Assembly (NCBI RefSeq): GCF_022340605.1
Contig: NZ_JAJDNQ010000021.1
Location: 1 to 34,443 of the forward strand
DNA length: 34,443 nt
Source: Thiohalocapsa sp.
GTDB lineage: Bacteria; Pseudomonadota; Gammaproteobacteria; Chromatiales; Chromatiaceae
Direction of reading: 5' to 3'
The notes under the pieces are model-generated. The model was not told the DNA's origin, did no database searches, and worked only from the letters and a program-made list of their open reading frames with translations. Position numbers and translations under genes: made by a program. Positions 24,281 through 32,092 of the stretch are shown here, piece by piece (positions within the stretch are counted from its first letter, which is position 1; every line of letters begins with the position of its first letter).

Positions 24281-25624
24281 ATGAGCGAGACCGTCGACAC
24301 CGACCTCACCGCCATCGAGACCAAGCTCGCCTCGGCGCGCACGCGGCTGATCCTGGACAAGCCGTTCCTCGGCGCGCTGGTGCTGCGGCTGCCGATGAAG
24401 GCCGCCAACGCCGATTGGTGCCCGACGACCGCCACCGACGCCCGCGCCTTCTACTACAACCCGGGCTACATCGAGGCCCTGTCCCTGGACGAGACCCAGT
24501 TCATGCTCGCGCACGAGGCGCTGCACTGCGCGCTGTCGCACTTCGCGCGCCGCCAGCACCGGGTCAGGCACCGCTGGGACCTCGCCTGCGACCACGCCAT
24601 CAATCCGCTGCTGGTGGACGATGGCCTGAAGCCGCCGCCCAACGCGCTCCTGACGCCCCTCTACAAGGGCATGACGGCGGAAGAGATCTATCCGCTGCTG
24701 GACGACAACGACGAATCCGAAACCCTGGACACCCACGCCTACGACAGCGAGGCCGAGGGCGGCCAGCAGGGCGAGCACAGCGACTTCAACGAGCGCGACC
24801 TCCAGCAGCGTCAGCAGTCCGCCGGCGCGCAGAGCGACGACGGTGAGCGCGGCAGCGCCGAGCCCGACGCCGGCGCCGGCAGCGATGCCCGCGGCGAGCC
24901 GAGCGGCTCGGGCGCCGGCGCAGCGCGCACCGAGGCCACGCCGGAGCAAGACGACAACGCCGCCGCCGGCACCCCGCCGCCGCTGACCCCGGACGAGCGC
25001 GAAACGCTTCAGGTGCAGTGGCAGCAACGCATGGCCGGCGCCGCCCAGCAGGCCATGCAGGCCGGCAAGCTGCGCGGCGAGCTCAAGCGCATGATCGACC
25101 ACCTGCTGCAACCGCAGCTCCCCTGGCGCATGCTGCTGGCCCGCTACATGAGCAGCATCACCCGCGAGGACTACAGTTGGTCACGGCCGTCCCGGCGCGA
25201 GGGCGACTACCTGATGCCCAGCCTGCGCAGCCACCAGTTGGACCTGGTGGTGGCCGTCGACACCTCCGGCTCCATCAAGGACAGCGAAATGCAGGAGTTC
25301 ATCGACGAGGTGGACGCGCTCAAGGGGCAGGTCCGCGCGCGGGTCACGCTCTTGCCCTGCGACGCGAGCCTGTGCGAGGGTGCGCCGTTCGAGTTCGAGC
25401 CCTGGGAGCAGTTCCAGCGTCCAGGGCGCATCGGCGGTGGCGGCGGTACCAGCTTCCGGCCCGTGTTCCAATGGGTGGAGCAGCACGGGCTGCGGCCGGA
25501 TCTCCTCGTCTACTTCACCGATGCCGACGGCGAATTCCCGGAGCGCGAGCCGCCCTACCCCGTCATCTGGCTGGTGAAGGGCCGGCGCGACACTCCCTGG
25601 GGCCAGCGTATCCAGCTCAATTGA
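24281..25624 (+). CDS. VWA-like domain protein with metallopeptidase-like N-terminus (DUF2201)
   Basis: A 447-residue partner of the MoxR ATPase. The N-terminal part is the putative metallopeptidase domain of DUF2201 proteins, with an HEALHCALSH zinc motif (HExxH at 78-82) and a further WDLACDHAIN helix. Residues about 145-240 are an acidic, Gln-, Gly- and Ala-rich linker of low complexity. The C-terminal part is a VWA-like domain beginning LDLVVAVDTSGSIKD, whose DTSGS (Asp327) forms the MIDAS metal site, and continuing GGGGTSFRPVF and LLVYFTDADGEFP. MoxR-VWA pairs assemble or activate multi-subunit enzymes. Both the HExxH and the MIDAS residues are intact. The ribosome site is weak (CAGCCGG). 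Confidence 0.88.
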   Translation: MSETVDTDLTAIETKLASARTRLILDKPFLGALVLRLPMKAANADWCPTTATDARAFYYNPGYIEALSLDETQFMLAHEALHCALSHFARRQHRVRHRWDLACDHAINPLLVDDGLKPPPNALLTPLYKGMTAEEIYPLLDDNDESETLDTHAYDSEAEGGQQGEHSDFNERDLQQRQQSAGAQSDDGERGSAEPDAGAGSDARGEPSGSGAGAARTEATPEQDDNAAAGTPPPLTPDERETLQVQWQQRMAGAAQQAMQAGKLRGELKRMIDHLLQPQLPWRMLLARYMSSITREDYSWSRPSRREGDYLMPSLRSHQLDLVVAVDTSGSIKDSEMQEFIDEVDALKGQVRARVTLLPCDASLCEGAPFEFEPWEQFQRPGRIGGGGGTSFRPVFQWVEQHGLRPDLLVYFTDADGEFPEREPPYPVIWLVKGRRDTPWGQRIQLN

Positions 25625-25975
25625 TGCCCGCCCACGGCGATGGCGCAAACCGCCCGCGGCCTCCGCTCGGCCGGCCATATCCCGTCTATCGGCCTGCTAC
25701 CGGCTGTTTGTCCGCGCAGCCCCCAAGTGCTGCCGGTTTGCACGAAATTTGTGCGATTTTTCCTGGCCTCAGGGGCAAAATGACGGCCCCATGGCAGGGC
25801 GAGCAGATCAGACCGAGGAACGCAGCCCGATACGGCGCTCGACATAGTCGCCTGATTGTTGCCTCCCGCGTCGGCCCAACCGACGACAGCCGCGTGACAC
25901 AGTGCCGCGACAGGTGTGCTTCAGACCCGCCACGCGCCCCCACCAGCCGACCAGCCAGTCAACACCGACGCCCAC
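25625..25975. other. Gene-free stretch before the M48 protease
   Basis: 351 bases without a supported gene. A possible weak hairpin and T-run (GCGATTTTTCC near 25753-25763) lies about 130 bases after the VWA gene. Open frames here are shadows without motifs; the protease frame extends to 25916 but its signal peptide starts only at 25976. Confidence 0.5.
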
Positions 25976-27484
25976 ATGACCGCAACTACGCCCCAAGCCA
26001 GCAGCGCAACCCGCCGAGCCGTGGGCGACAAGCTCATCGCCTGCATCCTGTCGCTGACGCTGGTGGCGGCGCCCGGCTCCATCTACGCGGACGCCATGGA
26101 CCTGCCGGACTTCGGCAGCCCCGCCGACAACGTCATGACGCTGGCCGAGCAGCGCGAGCTGGGCATCGAGTTCATGAAGTGGATGCGCCAGTCCCTGGAT
26201 ATCAGCACTGACCCGCTCATCACCGACTACATCCAGACCTTAGGCCACCGGCTGGTGAGCGCGAGCCGCGAGACCCGTGGCCACTATGACTTTTTCGTCG
26301 TCGAGGATCCGCGCATCAACGCCTTCGCCGGCCCGGCAGGCAACATCGGCGTCAACGCCGGGCTGATCCTGGCTGCCGAAACCGAGTCCGAGCTGGCGGC
26401 CGTGCTGGCGCACGAGATCGCGCACGTGAGCCAAAACCACCTGCTGCGTGCCGTCGCGGCGCAGAAGCAGATGACCATCCCGGCCATTGCGCTGCTCGTC
26501 GCCGCGGCCGTGCTCGGCGCAACGGTGGACGGACAGGCGGGCGCCGCCGCCATGATGGGCATCCAGGGTGCCGTGGCGCAGCGGCAGATCAACTTTACCC
26601 GCGCCAACGAGGAGGAGGCCGACCGCATCGGCATCGACACCCTCGCCCGCGCCGGCCAGGACCCCTACGCCATGCCGGGCTTCTTCAAGAAGCTCACCCA
26701 AGCCAACCGCGTCTACGAGAGCGGCGCGCCGGAACTGCTGCGCACCCACCCGGTCACCAGCGATCGCATCGCCGACGCCCTGGGGCGCGCCGAGCGCTTC
26801 GGCCCCAGCCAAAAGCCGGACAGCCTGCGCTTCCACCTCACCCGCGCCCACCTTTGGGAGCTGAGCTTCAACCGCGCGGACCAGGCCATCGACCACTTCC
26901 AGGACACGCTCCAAAAGGGCCGCTATCGCAACGAGACCGCTGAGCACTATGGCTATGCACTGGCCCTGGCCCGCGCCGGGCGGGTGAACGACGCCGCCGC
27001 CCAGCTCGAGCCCCTGCTGAGCGCCGATCCGAGCCAAGTGGAATTCGTCGTGCTGCAGTCGCAGCTCGACCGCCGCCGTGGCAACGCCGCCAAGGCCGCG
27101 CGCGATCTCAAGGGAAGCGTCGGACTCGACCCCGGCAGTTGGCCGCTGCAGCAGGCCTACGCCGAGGCCCTGATGGACGCGGGAAAGCCCGGTGAAGCCT
27201 TGGCGACCCTGGAGCGACTGGTGGCGCAGCGCCCCGACGTAACGCCCGTTTACCAGCTGATGGCGGACGCTGCGGTCAAGGCCGGCGACAGCACCTCGGC
27301 CATGCGCTGGCGCGCCGAATACTTGTACCGCACCGGCGACCTCGAGCCTGCCATACGCCAGCTCGAGCTGGCCCTGCGCCAGCCGGACCTGGAGTTCCAC
27401 CTGGCGTCGAAGATCCAGGTGCGCCTGGACGAGCTCCAGGCCGAGGAGCGACGCAGCAAGCACCATGGAAAACCCGAACGATAA
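25976..27484 (+). CDS. bepA: Periplasmic M48 metalloprotease with TPR domain, BepA-like
   Basis: A 502-residue exported protease. The N-terminus has a basic stretch, a hydrophobic core (LIACILSLTLVAAPGS) and a cleavage site near YADA. The M48 domain follows: HEIAHVSQNH (His146, Glu147, His150) and the third ligand in ANEEEADRIG, plus the conserved INAFAGPAGNIGVNAGL strand. HPVTSDRIADAL ends the protease domain. The C-terminal half (about residues 280-490) is a series of TPR helices (AEHYGYALALARAGRVNDAA, WPLQQAYAEALMDAGKPGEA). This is the layout of BepA/YfgC, which assists or removes outer-membrane proteins such as LptD at the BAM complex. The ATG at 25976 is chosen because it places the signal peptide correctly; no strong ribosome site is visible. 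Confidence 0.9.
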   Translation: MTATTPQASSATRRAVGDKLIACILSLTLVAAPGSIYADAMDLPDFGSPADNVMTLAEQRELGIEFMKWMRQSLDISTDPLITDYIQTLGHRLVSASRETRGHYDFFVVEDPRINAFAGPAGNIGVNAGLILAAETESELAAVLAHEIAHVSQNHLLRAVAAQKQMTIPAIALLVAAAVLGATVDGQAGAAAMMGIQGAVAQRQINFTRANEEEADRIGIDTLARAGQDPYAMPGFFKKLTQANRVYESGAPELLRTHPVTSDRIADALGRAERFGPSQKPDSLRFHLTRAHLWELSFNRADQAIDHFQDTLQKGRYRNETAEHYGYALALARAGRVNDAAAQLEPLLSADPSQVEFVVLQSQLDRRRGNAAKAARDLKGSVGLDPGSWPLQQAYAEALMDAGKPGEALATLERLVAQRPDVTPVYQLMADAAVKAGDSTSAMRWRAEYLYRTGDLEPAIRQLELALRQPDLEFHLASKIQVRLDELQAEERRSKHHGKPER

Positions 27485-28145
27485 CCCCGCAATCTGCGCC
27501 CTTGGCGCCGCCATCGGGGCTATTTCCACACCGCAATGGATACGCTAAGCTTCGCCCCCACGTCGACAAGCGCCCGCGAACGTTCGGCTGAATCCTCCGG
27601 CTTCCGGCGGACATGCAGATGATCATGGGCACAAGACCCCGGCACAGGGGCCGTTGATCGGCGCCGATAGAACGAAAGACACCTGGAGGCCCACCGTTGT
27701 ACCCGCCGCGCGCCGCGCGAGCCGCCTACCCGACACCGCCTACCGCTCGGCGGATGCCATCGGTCGAGCATGTCAGCCAGGCAAGCGGGTTGCGCCCGGT
27801 GTTTTCCGCGGGGCCAAACGCCTAGTTGTTCGCTGCGGAAATTCCGAGATCGGGCTCCCTCGTTATCGCGGTCGCAATCGGAGTCGTTATCGAATATCCG
27901 TATGGTTTAGACAACGACAACGATCTGAGACGGTCTCGGGAGTTGCGCGCTGTTGCACCAGTGCCGTGCGCCGCCCACCAACCGGCTCGCGCACGCGGCG
28001 ACCATACGGGCGGACGCCCCAACCAGTCGGTGACCGCCGGTGAGTACCGGCACGGCGTCCCGCTGACGCGATGATCACGCGCTGACGCCCCCTATCACAC
28101 GTTCCACCCATCCGTACCAACCAACCGATCCACAGGAGACTCCCG
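27485..28145. other. Gene-free region upstream of soxYZ
   Basis: 661 bases holding repeat C2 and presumably the soxYZ promoter. Frames on both strands are Arg-rich with no motif. An AT-richer point lies at 27885-27925. I cannot assign promoter boxes with confidence. Confidence 0.55.
27854..27957. repeat. GTTGTCG-family dispersed repeat (copy C2)
   Basis: Reverse complement of C1 (20730-20830) with scattered substitutions: GCTCCCTCGTTATCGCGGTC, GCAATCGGAGTCGTTATCG, ACAACGACAACGATCTGAGA, CGGTCTCGGGAGTTGCGCGC and TGTTGC. It lies about 190 bases before soxY. Confidence 0.75.
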
Positions 28146-28619
28146 ATGATCGATACAAAGCGCAGAATCCTGCTGAAGGGCTCCCTCGGTGCCGGTGCCA
28201 TCGGCGTTGCCGTGGGTGCCGGGCTGTTGACGCCACGCGCGGTGCTGGCCGACTGGCCGGCGGCCGCCTTCAAGGCCGAGGACCAGGCCAGCGCACTGAA
28301 GGACCTGCTCGGCTCCGACGCCGTCGAGGCCAGCGACAAGGTCAAGATCAAGGCCCCGGACATCGCCGAGAACGGCGCCGTGGTGCCGGTGACCGTCGAG
28401 GCCGACGTGGAGGGCGCAAAGTCCATCTCCATCATCGCCAGCGGGAACAACACCCCGCTCATCGCGTCCTTCGACCTCGGCGAGAACGCCATCCCGTTCG
28501 TCTCCACCCGCATCAAGATGGCCAAGACCGCCGATGTGGTGGCCGTCGTGCAGACCCCCGACGGCCTGCTGAGCGCCTCCAAGCCGGTGAAGGTCACCAT
28601 CGGCGGCTGCGGCGGCTGA
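28146..28619 (+). CDS. soxY: SoxY, thiosulfate oxidation carrier protein
   Basis: A 157-residue periplasmic protein that carries sulfur intermediates on a C-terminal cysteine during thiosulfate oxidation. The twin-arginine signal is clear (TKRRILLKGSLG, hydrophobic run, likely cleavage at VLA-D). The mature part has the SoxY beta-sandwich fold pattern and ends in the invariant GGCGG arm, whose Cys155 is covalently loaded with sulfur by SoxXA and processed by SoxB. CAGGAGA precedes the ATG. soxZ follows 65 bases later. No soxB, soxXA or soxCD gene is in the window; separate soxYZ loci are known in Allochromatium and its relatives, where the cells form sulfur globules. Confidence 0.96.
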   Translation: MIDTKRRILLKGSLGAGAIGVAVGAGLLTPRAVLADWPAAAFKAEDQASALKDLLGSDAVEASDKVKIKAPDIAENGAVVPVTVEADVEGAKSISIIASGNNTPLIASFDLGENAIPFVSTRIKMAKTADVVAVVQTPDGLLSASKPVKVTIGGCGG

Positions 28620-28684
28620 TCCAGCGCCCCGCGCACCGAACGAGCCACCAGCACCAACGGCACCAGTTTCAGAGGTAAACCGAC

Positions 28685-28999
28685 ATGGCCAGCAACATCA
28701 AGATCCGCGCCAAAGTGAGCGACGGCGTCACCACCGTGAAGTCCCTGATGAGCCACGTGATGGAGACCGGGCTGCGCAAGGATAAGGAGACCGGCGACCC
28801 GATCCCCGCGCACTTCATCCAGGAGGTCACCTGCAAGTGGAAGGACCAGGTGGTGATGACCGCCCTGTGGAGCGGCGGCGTCTCCAAGAACCCCTACCTG
28901 TCGTTCAAGTTCGAGGGCGGCGAGCCCGGCGATCTCATCGAGATCACTTGGGTGGACAACAAGGGCGAGTCCGACAGCGGCAGCGCCGAGATCAGCTGA
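28685..28999 (+). CDS. soxZ: SoxZ, thiosulfate oxidation carrier complex subunit
   Basis: A 104-residue partner of SoxY. It has no signal peptide, since SoxZ is exported as a complex on the SoxY Tat signal. Recognisable SoxZ sequence includes VTTVKSLMSHVMETGLRKD, PAHFIQEVTCKWKDQVVM, SGGVSKNPYLSFKFEGGEPG and the final VDNKGESDSGSAEIS. The length is typical. AGAGGTAAA precedes the ATG. It shares an operon with soxY, and a double hairpin starts seven bases after its stop. Confidence 0.96.
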   Translation: MASNIKIRAKVSDGVTTVKSLMSHVMETGLRKDKETGDPIPAHFIQEVTCKWKDQVVMTALWSGGVSKNPYLSFKFEGGEPGDLIEITWVDNKGESDSGSAEIS

Positions 29000-29005
29000 C
29001 GCGCC

Positions 29006-29031
29006 CCGGATTCGGCTAACGCCGAATCCGG
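29006..29031. terminator. First hairpin after soxZ
   Basis: CCGGATTCGG and CCGAATCCGG are perfect 10-base arms around a six-base loop. No T-run follows, so on its own it is more likely an mRNA 3' stabiliser than a terminator; it comes just before a stronger hairpin. Confidence 0.55.
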
Positions 29032-29038
29032 ATGTTGG

Positions 29039-29085
29039 CGCAAAGAAAACGCCGCGGCCCCCGGGCCGGCAGCGTTTTCTTTGCG
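29039..29085. terminator. Strong bidirectional hairpin after soxZ
   Basis: CGCAAAGAAAACGC and GCGTTTTCTTTGCG are perfect 14-base arms around a GC-rich 19-base loop. The T-rich tract lies within the descending arm in either orientation, so it could end transcription from soxYZ and from the opposing HAD gene. The tract is followed by GCGG, so the efficiency is uncertain. Confidence 0.7.
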
Positions 29086-29139
29086 GCGGCGATGCGGCTC
29101 AGCGCTGATGACGCAGACGTGTGCGGGTCGGCCTGACCG

Positions 29140-29204
29140 ACGACGGCGTGAGGCGGTGAATGCCGCACCGATCGACTCCCGGCATGCAACAAGGGCCGAG
29201 GGCC
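29140..29204 (+). repeat. Direct dispersed repeat (copy D2)
   Basis: ACGACGGCGTGAGGCGGTGA, ATGCCGCACCGATCGACTCC and CGGCATGCAACAAGGGCCGA then GGGCC. It is the second copy of the element at 22880-22946 in the same orientation. Confidence 0.75.
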
Positions 29205-29395
29205 GAAACCGGCCTCTGGCCGTGTCGCCCTGGAGGGCGAGACTCCAGCCGACAACTCGGGCCGAGACTCAAGGCCGCCGCCCGCTGGGAGTGTCGCCCT
29301 CCAGGGCGACACGATCGGGTTGGCGCCGACACCGCGAACGATCTCGGCATTTTCCGCGCCGATGCACTAGTGCAGCGTTTCTCCCAACTTTGCTT

Positions 29396-29451
29396 TCGTT
29401 GTCGTTGTCGTTGTCGAGTATCCGATCACGACCACGACCACGACAACTCGA
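29396..29451. repeat. GTTGTCG-family dispersed repeat, divergent copy (C3)
   Basis: CGTTGTCGTTGTCGTTGTCG, a spacer with AGTATCCGATCACG, then ACCACGACCACGACAACTCG. The outer tracts form an imperfect stem. Only the central part of C1/C2 is kept. Confidence 0.6.
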
Positions 29452-29525
29452 CTCAACTGCAAGTCAACTGCCAGCACTTGGCGCCGCCAGGCGAGCCAGG
29501 GTGACGGGCTTTTTGCACATCCTCA

Positions 29526-30212
29526 TCAGTCCGTCTCCAGGCCCAGGGCGTGCAGCACCCGCCAGGAGAGCTCATCCGGGGTACGCGAGATGACCTCCGC
29601 CGGGATCTCGTGCTTGAGATGCAGCCGGTCGAAGTCCTCGAAGCCGTAGGACACCATGAACGGATGCATGCCGGTGTTGATGGCGGCGCGGTAGTCCTTG
29701 GCCTCGTCGCCGCAGGCGTAGGCCCGCGCCGGGTTGATCTCGAACTCCTCGCGGGTGCGCCGGAAGTACGGCAGCTTGTCCTCCGACAGCGGCAGGTGCA
29801 CCAGAAAGTCAAGCAGGTCCGGCTCGATGCCGTGGCGGTCGAACAGCCTGGTGAGGGTCTCCACCGGGCTGATGGTGATGTTGCGGGTGACAATACCCAG
29901 CTTCACGTCCGGCGCCGCCGCCAGCCGCCGGATCAGCCGCTCCATGCCCTCGAACATGCAGGCCTCCTCGCGGTACACCTCGGTGAGCGTCGCCACCACC
30001 TTGGTGCGGGTGCCGCGGCCGAACTGCTGGCGCAGGTTCTGCGGCATCTCCTTGAGGCCACCCAAGTATTTGAAAATATTGCGCCGCTTCTGGAACCGCG
30101 CCAGCGGCCCGATGTCCATCCCGTGATCGGCGAAGGTCTTCTCGATGGCCTTGAAGGCGTCGATGGTGGTGCCGTCGGCATCGAGGATCACCAGACGGTC
30201 ATTGGTAAACAT
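29526..30212 (-). CDS. HAD superfamily phosphatase-like hydrolase
   Basis: A 228-residue haloacid dehalogenase superfamily protein. Motif I is VILDADGTTID (nucleophile Asp11 and acid/base Asp13), motif II is the Thr in LGIVTRN, motif III is the Lys in SEDKLPYFR, and motif IV is YACGDEAKDYRAA with two metal-binding acidic residues. The helical cap between motifs I and II (about residues 18-95) places it near the phosphoglycolate phosphatase-like group. All catalytic residues are present, but the substrate is unknown. The ATG at 30212 is chosen because it sits directly before the first strand; the longer open frame adds a 29-residue hydrophobic leader that I regard as non-coding. It converges on soxYZ. 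Confidence 0.85.
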   Translation of the reverse strand: MFTNDRLVILDADGTTIDAFKAIEKTFADHGMDIGPLARFQKRRNIFKYLGGLKEMPQNLRQQFGRGTRTKVVATLTEVYREEACMFEGMERLIRRLAAAPDVKLGIVTRNITISPVETLTRLFDRHGIEPDLLDFLVHLPLSEDKLPYFRRTREEFEINPARAYACGDEAKDYRAAINTGMHPFMVSYGFEDFDRLHLKHEIPAEVISRTPDELSWRVLHALGLETD

Positions 30213-30417
30213 GGCGCATGCTTCACCCGATACCCGCCGGCCGCCGGCGGCCAACGGCAACAGAATCGATGTCAGTACAAGCGGCGCGAATTCTCGCACA
30301 TCGCGGCCGCCACGAAGCAGCCAACACCCGACCGCCGGGCACGAACGGCGCGGCGCTTGTTCGGCCCGCCGGGCCGCGCCAAAATGTGTTCCTTATCCAC
30401 GGCAAAGGCACGATGCC

Positions 30418-30696
30418 ATGGCAGATCCACGACTTGAAGCGGGCGTCATCCAGGCGATCCTGACGCGGCTGGAGCAGCAGACCCTGCCACGGGCGCTGGA
30501 CATCAAGCGCCGCGTGGACGCCGGCGACAAGCTCATGGATAGCGACACCCTGTTCCTGGACGACGCGCTCGCGGGTCTGCGCCGCGACGGACCCTACGTG
30601 CAGCACCACCCGCAGTGGGAGCCGCTCTACTCCCGGCTCATCGACCTCTACGACAAGATCACGCGCAAGGCGCTGGAAAACGAGCAGCGCGGCTGA
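30418..30696 (+). CDS. Small conserved-looking helical protein, unknown function
   Basis: A 92-residue protein, mostly predicted helix, without signal peptide or membrane segment. Seen: LEAGVIQAILTRLEQQTLPR, AGDKLMDSDTLFLDDAL, a central HHPQWEPLYSRLIDLYDKIT and a short charged tail. The balanced composition, unlike the Arg/Pro-rich shadow frames, and the well-formed amphipathic helices support a real gene. It starts 205 bases from the divergent HAD gene. I do not recognise the family. Confidence 0.75.
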   Translation: MADPRLEAGVIQAILTRLEQQTLPRALDIKRRVDAGDKLMDSDTLFLDDALAGLRRDGPYVQHHPQWEPLYSRLIDLYDKITRKALENEQRG

Positions 30697-31022
30697 GCGG
30701 GGCCGGGCGAAGCGGCTGCAGCCGCCCCCGTCGACACGCGCTCACTCGACCGCGACCGCGGCGGGCGAGCTCTCGGCGGTGGAGCGCTGCGGCGCCAAAC
30801 CTTCGATGAAGGCAACGAAAGCCGTCCGCGCCTGCTCGACCACCGCCGCCGGGCCATGTAACTGCGGACAGGTTGCGGCCATCGAGCCTAACGCAGCACC
30901 AACTCCCTGACGAAGGCCGCGGCTATCGGGCGCACCAGACGGCTGCCTCGCGGACGGCGCTTGGGTACCATCACGCCCCTGACCCGCCGTCCGCAGCCGC
31001 AGCCGCCATGCCCGCACCCGCC
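30697..31022. other. Gene-free stretch before hemF
   Basis: 326 bases. A minus-strand frame ending at 30742 carries [20 protein letters not shown], faintly like the C-terminus of an alpha/beta hydrolase, but with no catalytic residues or body, so it is not called. The GCGGCTGCAGCCGC palindrome at 30712-30725 is short. No clear hemF promoter is seen. Confidence 0.45.
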
Positions 31023-31964
31023 ATGTCAGACCAGCCCGACGCCGACGCCGTCCGCAACTATCTGCTGGACCTCCAGGACCGCGTCTGCAACGCGTTCGCC
31101 CGCGAAGACGGTGGTGCCGAATTCCGCGAGGACGCCTGGGACAGGCGAGGCGGCGGCGGCGGCCGCTCACGGATCATGGAGGGCGGCGCCGTGTTCGAGA
31201 AGGCCGGCATCAACTTCTCCGACGTGCGCGGCGATGAGCTGCCACCGACGGCCAGCGCGGCACGCCCGGAGCTGGCCGGCCGCGGCTTCCGCGCCATGGG
31301 CGTGTCGCTGGTGATGCATCCATGGAACCCCCATGTGCCCACGTCGCACATGAACGTGCGCTTCTTCATCGCCGAGAAGCCCGATGAGCCCCCGGTCTGG
31401 TGGTTCGGCGGCGGCTTCGATCTCACGCCCTACTACGGCAACGAAGAGGACGTGATCCACTGGCACCGCACCGCGCGCGCCGCCTGCGAGGGCTTCGGCG
31501 ACGAAGGCGAAGACTCGGCCGCGCTGCACGCCCGCCTCAAGCGCGCCTGCGATGCGTACTTCTACCTCAAGCACCGCCAGGAGCCCCGCGGCGTCGGCGG
31601 GCTCTTTTTCGACGACCTCAACGCCTGGGGCTTCGCGCGCTGCTTCGCGTTCACGCGCAGCATCGCCGAGCACTACCTGCCCGGCTACCGCCCCATCGTC
31701 GCCCGCCGCAAGGGGCTCCATTACACCGACGAGGAACGCGCCTTCCAGCGCTACCGCCGCGGCCGCTACGTGGAGTTCAACCTGGTCTACGACCGCGGCA
31801 CCCTGTTCGGCCTGCAATCCGGCGGCCGCACCGAGTCCATCCTCATGTCCATGCCGCCAGAGGTGAGCTGGCGCTACGACTGGCACCCCGACCCCGACAG
31901 CCCCGAGGCGGAGCTCTACGAGCGCTATCTCGTGCCGCGCGACTGGCTCGCGGAGGAGCCCTAA
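31023..31964 (+). CDS. hemF: Oxygen-dependent coproporphyrinogen III oxidase
   Basis: A 313-residue enzyme that converts coproporphyrinogen III to protoporphyrinogen IX with O2. It aligns along its whole length with E. coli Hem[96 protein letters not shown] and [14 protein letters not shown]. Substrate- and metal-site His and Asp residues in these motifs are intact. The ATG at 31023 matches the E. coli N-terminus; an ATG at 31008 would add five residues. Presence of HemF implies some aerobic haem or bacteriochlorophyll synthesis in the organism; the anaerobic HemN route would be encoded elsewhere. Confidence 0.96.
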   Translation: MSDQPDADAVRNYLLDLQDRVCNAFAREDGGAEFREDAWDRRGGGGGRSRIMEGGAVFEKAGINFSDVRGDELPPTASAARPELAGRGFRAMGVSLVMHPWNPHVPTSHMNVRFFIAEKPDEPPVWWFGGGFDLTPYYGNEEDVIHWHRTARAACEGFGDEGEDSAALHARLKRACDAYFYLKHRQEPRGVGGLFFDDLNAWGFARCFAFTRSIAEHYLPGYRPIVARRKGLHYTDEERAFQRYRRGRYVEFNLVYDRGTLFGLQSGGRTESILMSMPPEVSWRYDWHPDPDSPEAELYERYLVPRDWLAEEP

Positions 31965-31977
31965 CCCATCCGTGCCC

Positions 31978-32040
31978 GTGGGAGCGGCGTCCCCGCCGCG
32001 ATCGGCCACGCGGCCATCGCGCCGGAGACGCCGCTCTCAC
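31978..32040. repeat. REP-like palindrome (copy A4) after hemF
   Basis: GTGGGAGCGGCGTC and GACGCCGCTCTCAC are 14-base arms with one mismatch, enclosing CCCGCCGCGAT and ATCGCGCCGGA. It starts 14 bases after the hemF stop, so it is the likely 3' end structure of hemF mRNA. Confidence 0.75.
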
Positions 32041-32092
32041 GGCGGCCGAGGGGGCTACAATCGCCCCAGACTCCCAACAGCCGAGCCCCGCG

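Larger units (their letters stand above)
29000..29525. other. Convergent intergenic region with terminators and repeats
   Basis: 526 bases between soxZ (+) and the HAD gene (-). It begins with two hairpins, then repeat D2 (29140-29204), two self-complementary GTGTCGCCCTCCAGGGCGAC-type palindromes (about 29220-29242 and 29299-29320), and repeat C3 (29396-29451). No coding frame is supported. Confidence 0.6.

Noticed and set aside
29220..29320. CRISPR-like repeats (GTGTCGCCCTCCAGGGCGAC palindromes)
   Set aside because: Only two palindromes about 57 bases apart, no third unit and no cas genes; better seen as REP-like or chance palindromes.
30742..30900. Minus-strand tail resembling an alpha/beta hydrolase C-terminus
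   Set aside because: Only about 30 residues are comparable, the catalytic histidine is not where expected, and no upstream body exists.
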